From positions 1 to 35,162 of the IMG/VR virus record IMGVR_UViG_3300030104_006524: a stretch of DNA of 35,162 nt. One strand, given 5' to 3'. Numbering within the stretch: the first letter of the stretch is position 1; every line of letters starts with the position of its first letter. This document shows positions 12,550 to 19,129 of this stretch, piece after piece. The stretch is from a virus. The notes beneath the pieces were generated by a model. It was not told where the DNA came from, did not search any database, and saw only the letters and a program-made list of their open reading frames with translations. Both the position numbers and the translations under genes were made by a program.

Positions 12550-13150
12550 TTGTACTCAAGGTTCATTAGAATGGTTTGCTTGTCGGGCAGGAATACCGAC
12601 TGCAAGCCAATTCAATAAAATTGTGACGACTACAGGTGAAATAAGCAAATCGATGAGGGAATTAGCTTTGCATTTAGCCTCGCAGGTAATTGTCACAGAG
12701 CTTGAAGAACCATTTACAAGTTTAGCTATGGAACGTGGGATTGAGTTAGAACATGAAGCAGTTGAAAAATACCAAGTACAAACGCTTAATCCAGTTGAGA
12801 AAGTGGGTTTTATGGTTGGTAATAATTACGGCTATAGTCCTGACGGTCTCATTGGAGACGACGGGTTACTGGAAGTCAAGTGTCCTTTGCAGAAAAACCA
12901 TGCTAAATACCTGGCCACCAAAAAAGTACCGTCTGATTACAAAGCCCAGGTGCAGGGTGGGTTATTTGTAAGCGATCGGGACTGGTGCGATTTTGTTAGC
13001 TATAACCCTACTTTTGTTCCTGAATACCAACTTTTAATTGTTCGCTATCACAGAGATGAACAATACATAAGGGCATTGAGTAAAGGAATTAAAAAATGCA
13101 TTGAAGTGCGAGATCAATTTTTAGAAAAAATAAAAAACAAGGAGAAATAA
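12536..13150 (+). CDS. YqaJ / lambda-exonuclease-type recombinase nuclease
   Basis: 204 residues, usual length. QGSLEWFACRAGIPTASQFN at the start, ERGIELEHEAVEKY helix (E70/E72), SPDGLIGDDGLLEVKCP with D103, E113 and K115 in the same spacing as D119, E129 and K131 of lambda exonuclease, then YKAQVQGGLFVSDRDWCDFVSYNP with the conserved Q. It digests the 5' strand of linear dsDNA for single-strand-annealing recombination. No recognisable Red-beta, Erf or RecT annealase is found; the flanking ssDNA-binding-like genes may fill this role or the host may. Confidence 0.9.
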   Translation: MEIIDCTQGSLEWFACRAGIPTASQFNKIVTTTGEISKSMRELALHLASQVIVTELEEPFTSLAMERGIELEHEAVEKYQVQTLNPVEKVGFMVGNNYGYSPDGLIGDDGLLEVKCPLQKNHAKYLATKKVPSDYKAQVQGGLFVSDRDWCDFVSYNPTFVPEYQLLIVRYHRDEQYIRALSKGIKKCIEVRDQFLEKIKNKEK

Positions 13151-13151
13151 A

Positions 13152-13655
13152 ATGATAAATTTAGATTTAAATAATATTGAAACAAAAGAAATAAAAACAA
13201 TTGAAGAAGGTGTAGACATACCAGTAACAATTTCTTATGTGGATACAGGGACTCAAAATTTAAAGGGGTCTGTAGTTGAATGCTTAGTAGTTACACTAAA
13301 AGATAAAAATGAAGCTAAGTTGTATTATCGGATTCCTTTAACCGATAAATTCGCGTGGAAAATCAGAGATTTATTCATTGCGGCGGGCTTATCAAAAATG
13401 GAAAACGGCAAAGAAGTTGTTTCAACACAGGAAGAATATGAGTTAGTAGGAAAGGAAATTTTAATTGACACAGAAAAAAATGGACAATACACAAACGTTA
13501 AAGAAACAAAAAAAATAGAGTCGAACAATAAAAAAAAGGTTAAAACAGAAACCGAGGCCGCTATAGATTCACAGCTACCAAAAGGAAAAAAATTAAAAAC
13601 TGTAAGCACACCACCTGAGTTTGGCGATCAATTAAAAGAAAACTTGGACTTCTGA
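13152..13655 (+). CDS. ssDNA-binding-like protein (DUF669-like)
   Basis: 167 residues. First ~110 form a beta-rich, OB-like domain (VDIPVTISYVDTG; VVECLVVTLKDKNEAKLYYR; FIAAGLSKMENGK; LVGKEILIDTEKNGQYTNVK) in the order seen in DUF669-type single-strand-binding proteins. The rest is a charged linker with a short acidic-aromatic tail ending ENLDF, reminiscent of the DDIPF tip of SSB that recruits partners. AAGGAG upstream. Position next to the exonuclease fits. Its last base overlaps the next ATG. Confidence 0.6.
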   Translation: MINLDLNNIETKEIKTIEEGVDIPVTISYVDTGTQNLKGSVVECLVVTLKDKNEAKLYYRIPLTDKFAWKIRDLFIAAGLSKMENGKEVVSTQEEYELVGKEILIDTEKNGQYTNVKETKKIESNNKKKVKTETEAAIDSQLPKGKKLKTVSTPPEFGDQLKENLDF

Positions 13656-13999
13656 TGACACAGAAAATTTTTATGTTCACTGTACGTAAATACCGAATAA
13701 GACATGAGGTTGCTAAGAAAAAGATATTAGATAATAAAATTTACCTTGCGCCAAAGGAATCTTTTAGAAAGAAAGTTATTGATGATGTTGAATTACATGC
13801 ATCTCAGATCGGAAAAAAAGTACAATTGAACAATGTGGGCGTTGCTGATGAAGGTATAGTTGAAGATATTTGTGTCGATTTTGATATTGCTTTTCCCGAA
13901 AAATTTAGTGTTTCATTAACTGTGAATTTTAGCGGAAAGATTTTATATATTTCATTGGATAAAAAAACTAAGATTTCAAAAGAAAAAATTATATTGTAA
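13655..13999 (+). CDS. Unknown protein, 114 aa
   Basis: Basic at the start (MFTVRKYRIRHEVAKKKILD), beta-rich at the end (FSVSLTVNFSGKILYISLDK). Starts on the previous stop (TGATG). No recognised family. Part of the recombination operon by position. Confidence 0.6.
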   Translation: MTQKIFMFTVRKYRIRHEVAKKKILDNKIYLAPKESFRKKVIDDVELHASQIGKKVQLNNVGVADEGIVEDICVDFDIAFPEKFSVSLTVNFSGKILYISLDKKTKISKEKIIL

Positions 14000-14011
14000 A
14001 AGGAGAAAAAA

Positions 14012-14341
14012 TTGAATAAAAAATTAAGTGATACAGAATTAGAAATAGCCGCAAAGAAAATGATTTTGTTGAGGTGGGATAATTATGGCGACCCTATTAA
14101 TATGCTTTGCAAAATCGCTAATAAATGGACTGACATTTTACCAATTGACCTTAATTATAGTTTTACAGCGGCTGATGTGGCGAAAATGATGGCTTTATTA
14201 AAGCAATGTCGCTTAAGTTTTAAGCCGTCAACAGACAGCCAAATCGACAAACGTTCATACGAAATTTTAGAGTTGATCTGTATGGATAAGTACAAAGATG
14301 ATGCATTTATTGAGCAACTCCGAAAAAGGCTAGACTCATGA
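14012..14341 (+). CDS. DUF6378-like phage protein, 109 aa
   Basis: TTG start, chosen because AAAGGAGAAAAA lies directly before it. Features: WDNYGDPINMLCKIANKWTD (residues ~22-41), YSFTAADVAKMMALLKQCRL (48-68), then PSTDSQIDKRSYEILEL. The F-T-A-x-D-V-A-x-M-M-x-x-L-K-x-x-R and D-S-x-x-D segments match a family of phage proteins assigned to DUF6378, whose function is not known. Overlaps the RuvC-like gene by four bases. Confidence 0.65.
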   Translation: MNKKLSDTELEIAAKKMILLRWDNYGDPINMLCKIANKWTDILPIDLNYSFTAADVAKMMALLKQCRLSFKPSTDSQIDKRSYEILELICMDKYKDDAFIEQLRKRLDS

Positions 14342-14868
14342 TTACCGTATGTGGAATAGACCCAGGGGCTGAGGGTGGAATCGCAATCAAGTACGCAAAA
14401 GATGATGTTGTTGTTTTAAATATGAAAAATAAGACAGAAGTTGATGTCTGGGAATGGTTTCTAAACCAAAAAACACCTGATGTTATTTACCTTGAAAAAG
14501 TCAATGCAATGCCTAAACAAGGGGTAAGCTCGGTTTGGAAATTTGCGCAGAACTATGGAATGTTACGGGGTTTTATCATTGCAAGAGGAATAAGTTTAAT
14601 TGACGTTACACCTAATAAATGGCAGAGCGCGATTCCTGGCGTGAAACTTACTGAGAAGCAAAAAAAAGATATTGCAAAAGAAGTAGAAAAGGCACCAAAA
14701 GAAAAACAAGCAGCAAAAAAGAAATCAATGGAGTATACCCAAAAGAAAAATAACGCAAAAGCGTGTGCGCAACTTTTATTTCCTCAAATAGAAAAAATCA
14801 CACATGCGATTAGTGACGCGCTATTAATTGCCGAATTTGGTTACAGGGAGCAACAAAATGCAAATTAA
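14338..14868 (+). CDS. RuvC-like Holliday junction resolvase
   Basis: 176 residues with RNase H-fold RuvC motifs: CGIDPGAEGGIA (D8), VIYLEKVNAMPKQGVSSVWK (E53), NYGMLRGFI, TPNKWQSAIPG, and HAISDALLIAEFGY (H156, D160). A basic insert (residues ~103-140, KQKKDIAKEVEKAPKEK) is longer than in cellular RuvC. It would cut four-way junctions or branched DNA made during replication and recombination, before packaging. Ten bases of its 3' end overlap the next gene. Confidence 0.85.
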   Translation: MITVCGIDPGAEGGIAIKYAKDDVVVLNMKNKTEVDVWEWFLNQKTPDVIYLEKVNAMPKQGVSSVWKFAQNYGMLRGFIIARGISLIDVTPNKWQSAIPGVKLTEKQKKDIAKEVEKAPKEKQAAKKKSMEYTQKKNNAKACAQLLFPQIEKITHAISDALLIAEFGYREQQNAN

Positions 14869-15088
14869 GAATGTTGATATAAAATTAAAGGAAAATTATG
14901 TCAATGAAAATGGACATAAATGCAAGCAAGAAATTATTTTTACACATAATGAGAATGAATTTTTAAAGATTAAAATTGGAGGGTTTATAATGAATGAGGA
15001 AACTGTAAGAACAGATTATTTTTTTCATAAAAGATTTTTTGACAACCTTAAAAAATTTCTTCAAGATTCAAGCTCATTCTCCTCATAA
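14858..15088 (+). CDS. Unknown protein, 76 aa, last gene of the replication operon
   Basis: ATG at 14858 chosen because GGGAG lies eight bases upstream; the longer frame from 14828 has no such signal. Beta-rich (MQIKNVDIKLKENYVNENGH; EFLKIKIGGFIM), ending in a serine-rich SSSFSS. Its last 28 bases overlap, tail to tail, the minus-strand winged-helix gene. No family recognised. Confidence 0.6.
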   Translation: MQIKNVDIKLKENYVNENGHKCKQEIIFTHNENEFLKIKIGGFIMNEETVRTDYFFHKRFFDNLKKFLQDSSSFSS

Positions 15089-16266
15089 TAAGCAATCAAT
15101 GCCGCTTTACGATGGATAAATGTATTTTCCTCAGGGCTTAATTTCGCAAGTATTTCGTCTTTTTTTTGTGGATTAAGCCCATCACACCAAACTCTAAAAT
15201 TTTCTTCTCTCTGTCGATCTTGGATAGCTCTCAATCGATCCTGTTCTTGGTAATGTGCCATCATTTCTTCCGCTTCTTTTTGTTTTTTAAGAATTTGGAC
15301 TTTTTCGGGGTCGTGAAATGATCCGCCATCTAGGCTTGTTGACATGAAGTAACTTTTTTTATTTTTAATTTCTCTTCTAAATTTTTCATCATTTTCCAAA
15401 CGATATGCAAATCCATGAATTGATTGTTGAAATTCTGCTGATGTTAATTTTCCAGCCTTGTAAATATTTTTCAAATCGTTCATTCCAAAATAAATTTTTT
15501 CATTTAGTTTGCAAAAATCGATTGATTGCCAATCGGATGGAAGTTCTGTTGTTGTTGTTATTTCATTATTGTAGTTATAACTACTACTACAAGGGGCTTT
15601 GTCTACAGTATCGTCTACAGTATCGTCTACAGTTTGTCTACCATTTGTCGCTAGTTTGTCTCTTAAAATTGTCATTTCCTTATAAGTATTTTTGTCAATT
15701 TCATATATTGTCCATCCGTATCTTCCAGCTTTGTATTTATATTTACTAATTATTCCTTTATCGCGAAGTCTTAAAATGCTTTTTTTTACTGAGCGTATGG
15801 GTGTTTTTGCAGTTTCAACCAATTCTTTTATTGATATTTTTTCACTTAAAAAACTCTGTGTTTTAATGCAGGAAAAATATATATATATTGTTATGGCTCG
15901 TTGAATCCCTTGCAAATCATTAAATGGAAATTTTTCGATATGTTTGTCTACAGTATCGTCTACAGTATCGTCTACAGTTTGTCGCCAGTTTGTCGCCAGT
16001 TTGTCTACAGTTTGTCTACCATTTGTCGCCAGTTTGTCTACAGTATCGTCTACAGTTTGTCTACAGTTTGTCGTTAGTTTGTCTACAGTTTGTCTACCAT
16101 TTGTCGCCAGTTTGTCTACAGTTTGTCTACCATTTGTATCAGATTTACTTTCACTTTCCTTTTGATTTTTTTCCCGATATTCTTCAAATTTATCGTATTT
16201 TTTAGGGTCGTGAACTTCTTGGAAAATGGCGTTTAAGGCAAGGTATGTGCTATTGTCTTTAGCCAT
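15061..16266 (-). CDS. ParA-linked winged-helix protein with repeat linkers (putative partition or replication protein)
   Basis: 401 residues. Residues 1-43: short charged start. Residues 44-107: linker of TNGRQTVDKLA-type units. Residues ~108-203: a winged-helix DNA-binding domain (ISIKELVETAKTPIRSVKKS, then ILRLRDKGIISKYKY). Residues 204-222: a second short stretch of the same repeat. Residues ~235-330: LPSDWQSIDFCKLNEKIYFG and a helical domain like those of ParA-linked plasmid proteins, then a coiled coil and LNPQKKDEILAKLSPEEN. Its ATG directly follows the parA stop, so the two are one operon. The linkers are coded by 11/12-base DNA repeats (separate entries). It may be the ParA partner (ParB-like adaptor) or a replication initiator; I cannot decide between them. 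Confidence 0.6.
   Translation of the reverse strand: MAKDNSTYLALNAIFQEVHDPKKYDKFEEYREKNQKESESKSDTNGRQTVDKLATNGRQTVDKLTTNCRQTVDDTVDKLATNGRQTVDKLATNWRQTVDDTVDDTVDKHIEKFPFNDLQGIQRAITIYIYFSCIKTQSFLSEKISIKELVETAKTPIRSVKKSILRLRDKGIISKYKYKAGRYGWTIYEIDKNTYKEMTILRDKLATNGRQTVDDTVDDTVDKAPCSSSYNYNNEITTTTELPSDWQSIDFCKLNEKIYFGMNDLKNIYKAGKLTSAEFQQSIHGFAYRLENDEKFRREIKNKKSYFMSTSLDGGSFHDPEKVQILKKQKEAEEMMAHYQEQDRLRAIQDRQREENFRVWCDGLNPQKKDEILAKLSPEENTFIHRKAALIAYYEENELES
15601..15657 (-). repeat. Second cluster of the 11/12-bp repeat, 5 units
   Basis: Plus-strand units: GTCTACAGTATC twice (12 bases each), then GTCTACAGTTT, GTCTACCATTT and GTCGCTAGTTT (11 each). The first three units are in the same order as the start of the larger cluster at 15946. 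It lies in the same gene, after the winged-helix domain, coding residues 204-222. Confidence 0.85.
15946..16135 (-). repeat. 17-unit array of 11/12-bp direct repeats inside a reading frame
   Basis: Plus-strand consensus GTCTACAGTTT. Fourteen units are 11 bases (variants GTCGCCAGTTT, GTCTACCATTT, GTCGTTAGTTT) and three are 12 bases (GTCTACAGTATC at 15946, 15958 and 16036). Because 11 is not a multiple of three, the same DNA unit is read in all three frames: three 11-mers give an 11-residue DKLATNGRQTV-type unit, while a 12-mer gives DDTV. A DNA-level period near one helical turn suggests a protein-binding array (centromere or origin iterons) rather than a protein repeat alone. Confidence 0.9.
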
Positions 16267-17220
16267 TTACATCCCCATTTCATTTCGTAGTATGCTTTCT
16301 CTAATTTCTTTTTGTTTTTTCAACTTTTCTTCTTTGTGTTCTTTTTGGATCTCTTCCTGTCTAAGTTGAAATTGAAGTCGTAACAATTTTTCTTTTTTTT
16401 CTTCGCTGTACCAAACATCAGTTTCAGCATTAAGACTATCTAAACTAGTTACTTTAGCTAAAAATTCTTCAGCTAAAGCCTTAAAATCTTCACGCCCACA
16501 ATGGTGGGTTCTCGAACCCTTCATTTCAGATTGAACTTTACGTTGCGATAGGGCATTAGGAATTAACGTAGTCCTTCTGATTTTAGTCTCAAAAACAAGC
16601 CCAGGTCGATTTTCATAAAGACTTTTAACATAAAATTTACTCATTTTATTGTTATAAACAAATTGGTTTATCAAATAACCTAAATTTTTAACTTGAGAAT
16701 CATATTTTTCTTTGACGTATTGAATATAATTTTCAACTTTCATTAGTCCTTTTAAAGAAAAATTACACTCAGATAAAACGGGTATTATATAATAATCAGA
16801 AGCTATCAAAGCACACGTAACAAATGGATAGATACCTGGATGTGTATCCATTATTACATAATCAAACTCCTTTTTAATTTTTTTACTTTTATGAATAATA
16901 TTTTTAAGGCAGTCCCACGGTTGGTTACTTGCTTGAATGTCGTACTCAATTAAAGGAATGTTATCTGATCCCTGTACAATTGAAATATTTTTATACCTTG
17001 TTGGTAAGATCGCAGAATCAATTAAACTATAATCCCTAAAAACTTTCTCAATATTAAAATCATCTAACTTGTCAACAAAAAACTCAGTTAAATTTAACTG
17101 GTGGTCAAGATCAAACAATAACACCGAATAATCTAGCTTGCTTAATTGATGCGCCAAATGTATGGATGTGCTGGTTTTGCATACCCCTCCTTTATGATTT
17201 AAAAAACTTATAACTTTCAT
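16267..17220 (-). CDS. parA: ParA-family partition ATPase
   Basis: 317 residues. Deviant Walker A HKGGVCKTS with signature K10 and K15 (C14 replaces the usual glycine), A' motif LLFDLDHQLNLT (D37/D39), Walker B YVIMDTHPG (D125), then SDYYIIPVLSECNFSLKGL. C-terminal ~50 residues are an added K/E/Q-rich coiled coil (EEKKEKLLRLQFQLRQEEIQ). The lack of an N-terminal HTH matches type Ib or chromosomal-type ParA. It would bind non-specific DNA with ATP and move the phage genome as a plasmid, with a partner bound to a centromere; the adjacent gene and its repeats are candidates. ATG chosen by AAAGGAG upstream. Own promoter candidate just upstream. Confidence 0.88.
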   Translation of the reverse strand: MKVISFLNHKGGVCKTSTSIHLAHQLSKLDYSVLLFDLDHQLNLTEFFVDKLDDFNIEKVFRDYSLIDSAILPTRYKNISIVQGSDNIPLIEYDIQASNQPWDCLKNIIHKSKKIKKEFDYVIMDTHPGIYPFVTCALIASDYYIIPVLSECNFSLKGLMKVENYIQYVKEKYDSQVKNLGYLINQFVYNNKMSKFYVKSLYENRPGLVFETKIRRTTLIPNALSQRKVQSEMKGSRTHHCGREDFKALAEEFLAKVTSLDSLNAETDVWYSEEKKEKLLRLQFQLRQEEIQKEHKEEKLKKQKEIRESILRNEMGM

Positions 17221-17248
17221 AAAAAACTCCTTTAATATAAACTTAAAG

Positions 17249-17280
17249 CAAAAGTTACATCTTTTGAACTACAAAGTCAA
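17249..17280 (-). promoter_or_regulatory. parA promoter candidate with inverted-repeat operator
   Basis: On the minus strand TTGACT (17280-17275), a 17-base spacer and a poor -10 TAACTT (17257-17252). A perfect inverted repeat CAAAAG-N6-CTTTTG (17249-17266) covers the -10 box. ParA-type operons are commonly self-repressed, so this may be the operator. Confidence 0.45.
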
Positions 17281-17307
17281 CACTTTTTTCAAATTAAAGA
17301 AATTTAT

Positions 17308-17769
17308 TTATGCAAAAAATATTGCTAAAATCTTAGCTAAATTTTCATGATCTATAAAAATTATTTTGGTATATATTAAAAGAAAAACGGCTGCTATACC
17401 GCCAAAACTCCACTGAAAAACTCTAAATTTCTGATGCACGTATTTAAATTGCTTATCAACCACATCCAATCTTTCATTTATTTTTGAATGAATTATCTTA
17501 TCATTTTCTTCAACGCACACAGTTCTGACGGTTAGCTGCTCAATACGTTCATCTAACGCGTCTATCTTCTGATGCGTTGAATCAGCTTTTTTATTAAGTT
17601 TATCGACATTTTTAAATTGGCGAATAATGTTTAATTTATCGTATTCCTTCCATCTTTTCATTGACTCATTGCTTTGGGGGACAATAACTCGATCCTGAGT
17701 CACTTTAATTTGTTCAATTTCTCTGGCTAAGTCGCTTAATATCTTATATATTTCAGCCTCACTTGGCAT
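17308..17769 (-). CDS. Coiled-coil protein with C-terminal membrane helix (XhlA/holin-like)
   Basis: 153 residues. Residues ~1-110 are a long coiled coil (DLAREIEQIKVTQDRVIVPQ; KKADSTHQKIDALDERIEQL; KINERLDVVDKQFKYVHQKF) and residues ~118-138 a membrane helix (FGGIAAVFLLIYTKIIFI), with a short tail. This coil-then-helix order is that of XhlA-type phage lysis proteins rather than Rz spanins, which have the helix first. Overlaps the amidase-like gene by 11 bases; last gene of the late operon before parA. A lysis role is inferred from neighbours. Confidence 0.55.
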   Translation of the reverse strand: MPSEAEIYKILSDLAREIEQIKVTQDRVIVPQSNESMKRWKEYDKLNIIRQFKNVDKLNKKADSTHQKIDALDERIEQLTVRTVCVEENDKIIHSKINERLDVVDKQFKYVHQKFRVFQWSFGGIAAVFLLIYTKIIFIDHENLAKILAIFFA

Positions 17770-18256
17770 GAATCAGGCCCCAAAGAAACGCCTCACATTT
17801 CGCTGCAATGATTTTTGGGGATAAATTTGTTTTCAACTTGCTGTTTTGCAGCCCTAAATAAAGCTCAAAATAAGCATAATCAACATATTCTGAACAAAAA
17901 TATTTTTTTTCATTTTCTATTTTAACCCCGAAAAAACCTAACAACACGCCAAGGAAATCATATTTATACTTTTCTGCAACTGATTTTTTAAGAAACGAAA
18001 TTGTTTTTTTTCCGTTTTCTGAGTGTGGGTCAAAAGGTAAATTAAAAGTATAAGCAAGATTTTTTATATGCCTATTTGTTTTGATTGCCCCACGTGTTTT
18101 TGTTTCATAAATTCCTGGGCAATCAGTCCCTAAACTTTCAGGAAGCTCTATCGAAACATGATTAACCTTTGAATTTGTTGCAACTCTAATCAGCCAAGCA
18201 AAAATCATATACCACGGACTTTTATAGAAATGTATTTTTATTTGATTTCCAGCCAT
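17759..18256 (-). CDS. Permuted NlpC/P60-like (YiiX/YaeF-type) putative cysteine hydrolase
   Basis: 165 residues. VNHVSIELPESLG holds the likely catalytic H33; KYDFLGVLLGFFG then KYFCSEYVDYAYF with likely nucleophile C121. Histidine before cysteine is the circularly permuted papain-like order seen in YiiX/YaeF proteins. Phage members are often lysis- or virion-associated and may cut peptidoglycan peptides or amide/ester bonds. It sits between the holin-fusion gene and the coiled-coil membrane protein, so an endolysin role is plausible. No signal peptide seen. Three bases separate it from the gene upstream. Confidence 0.62.
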   Translation of the reverse strand: MAGNQIKIHFYKSPWYMIFAWLIRVATNSKVNHVSIELPESLGTDCPGIYETKTRGAIKTNRHIKNLAYTFNLPFDPHSENGKKTISFLKKSVAEKYKYDFLGVLLGFFGVKIENEKKYFCSEYVDYAYFELYLGLQNSKLKTNLSPKIIAAKCEAFLWGLIHAK

Positions 18257-18259
18257 GTT

Positions 18260-18700
18260 TTATTTTCCCATTCGTTTCATTTTAATAAACGCTCTAAATA
18301 ATCCCATTAGTCCAAATGTAGATACAAAAATACCGATAAATATAAACTGAAAAAACCAGGGCGTTTCTTCTAATATTCCAAAACCTCGAAAGATGTAAGG
18401 CTGTAAGCCAGGGATAAACGCCCCGATAAAAATAAATAATATGGTTAAGGCTAAAACCTCGTCCATTATCGTTTTTTCTTTTTGTTTTAACGCTACCATA
18501 TCATAACTTGCATCATTCTGGCTTTGAGCTGTTACCATTTGCGATTCAGCCTCAACTTTAGCTAAAGCTAACCGCCCTTTAGCCTCGGCTATTTTATAAG
18601 CATTTTCAGCTTGTAACATTTTAAATTCTTCTTTTTTCTCCATAACCCCTGTTACTTTACTTGCTATGTTTCCAATTGCTCCTAATCCTAAGTTAAACAT
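18260..18700 (-). CDS. Alternative internal product: holin-like protein, 146 aa
   Basis: Same frame as the fusion gene, starting at the ATG at 18700 with a strong Shine-Dalgarno (AAAGGAGAAGG) seven bases before it. Would give a free-standing two-helix holin-like protein of a normal size. Listed separately because the internal start is as strong as any in this operon. It could be the main holin, with the longer form made from 19129. Confidence 0.5.
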   Translation of the reverse strand: MFNLGLGAIGNIASKVTGVMEKKEEFKMLQAENAYKIAEAKGRLALAKVEAESQMVTAQSQNDASYDMVALKQKEKTIMDEVLALTILFIFIGAFIPGLQPYIFRGFGILEETPWFFQFIFIGIFVSTFGLMGLFRAFIKMKRMGK

Positions 18701-19129
18701 TTTACCTTCTCCTTTTTTTGTTATTTCCAAATTAATTTTTTTATCAATTAATAAAAATTCAATTAATTTAGAATATAATTTTAAATATGTTGGCCTCGAA
18801 ATTCCTAAGCATAAATCTTCCTCTTTTCGTTCTTTTGCCATTGCTATACAACCTTTAACTTCATATGGCTTATTAGCGGGATGAAATAAAATAAAATCAC
18901 GGCCATCGATAATTATTTCGATCATTCCTTTAAAACCACCTGTATAATCTGTTTTTTGTCTTTCTTTATTGTACCAACCTCCTTGTTTTCTTAATGCTAA
19001 TGGATGTTTTCCTTCGGCTATCTTGTAATCGTCATTTTCCAACGTTTCACAAAAATACAGGCCATCAACATATAATTTGCCAAATTGCGCATCAGCAATA
19101 CATTTATCTCTTATTAATTTAATTTGCAT
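18260..19129 (-). CDS. DUF5675 domain fused in frame to a holin-like membrane domain
   Basis: 289 residues. Residues 1-~135 match DUF5675 (FGKLYVDGLYFCETLENDDY; then KHPLALRKQGGWYN, GFKGMIEII, FILFHPANKPYEVKGCIAMA), a domain often beside phage lysis genes. Residues 144-289 look like a separate phage holin: FNLGLGAIGNIASKV, an A/K/Q-rich helix, KTIMDEVLALTILFIFIG (first membrane helix, ~225-243) and FFQFIFIGIFVSTFGLMG (second, ~258-278), basic tail. The join KKGEGKM is coded by an AAAGGAGAAGG ribosome site followed by an ATG at 18700, so the second part can also be made alone. Fusion seen directly; which products are made is inferred. Confidence 0.65.
   Translation of the reverse strand: MQIKLIRDKCIADAQFGKLYVDGLYFCETLENDDYKIAEGKHPLALRKQGGWYNKERQKTDYTGGFKGMIEIIIDGRDFILFHPANKPYEVKGCIAMAKERKEEDLCLGISRPTYLKLYSKLIEFLLIDKKINLEITKKGEGKMFNLGLGAIGNIASKVTGVMEKKEEFKMLQAENAYKIAEAKGRLALAKVEAESQMVTAQSQNDASYDMVALKQKEKTIMDEVLALTILFIFIGAFIPGLQPYIFRGFGILEETPWFFQFIFIGIFVSTFGLMGLFRAFIKMKRMGK

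Noticed and set aside
15601-16135. CRISPR-like repeat array
   Set aside because: Units are 11-12 bases with no unique spacers between them, and they lie inside a reading frame. This is a tandem repeat, not a CRISPR.
15924-16205. Plus-strand open frames across the repeat array (valine, leucine and serine-rich)
   Set aside because: Open only because the short repeat lacks stops in several frames; no start signal and no domain.
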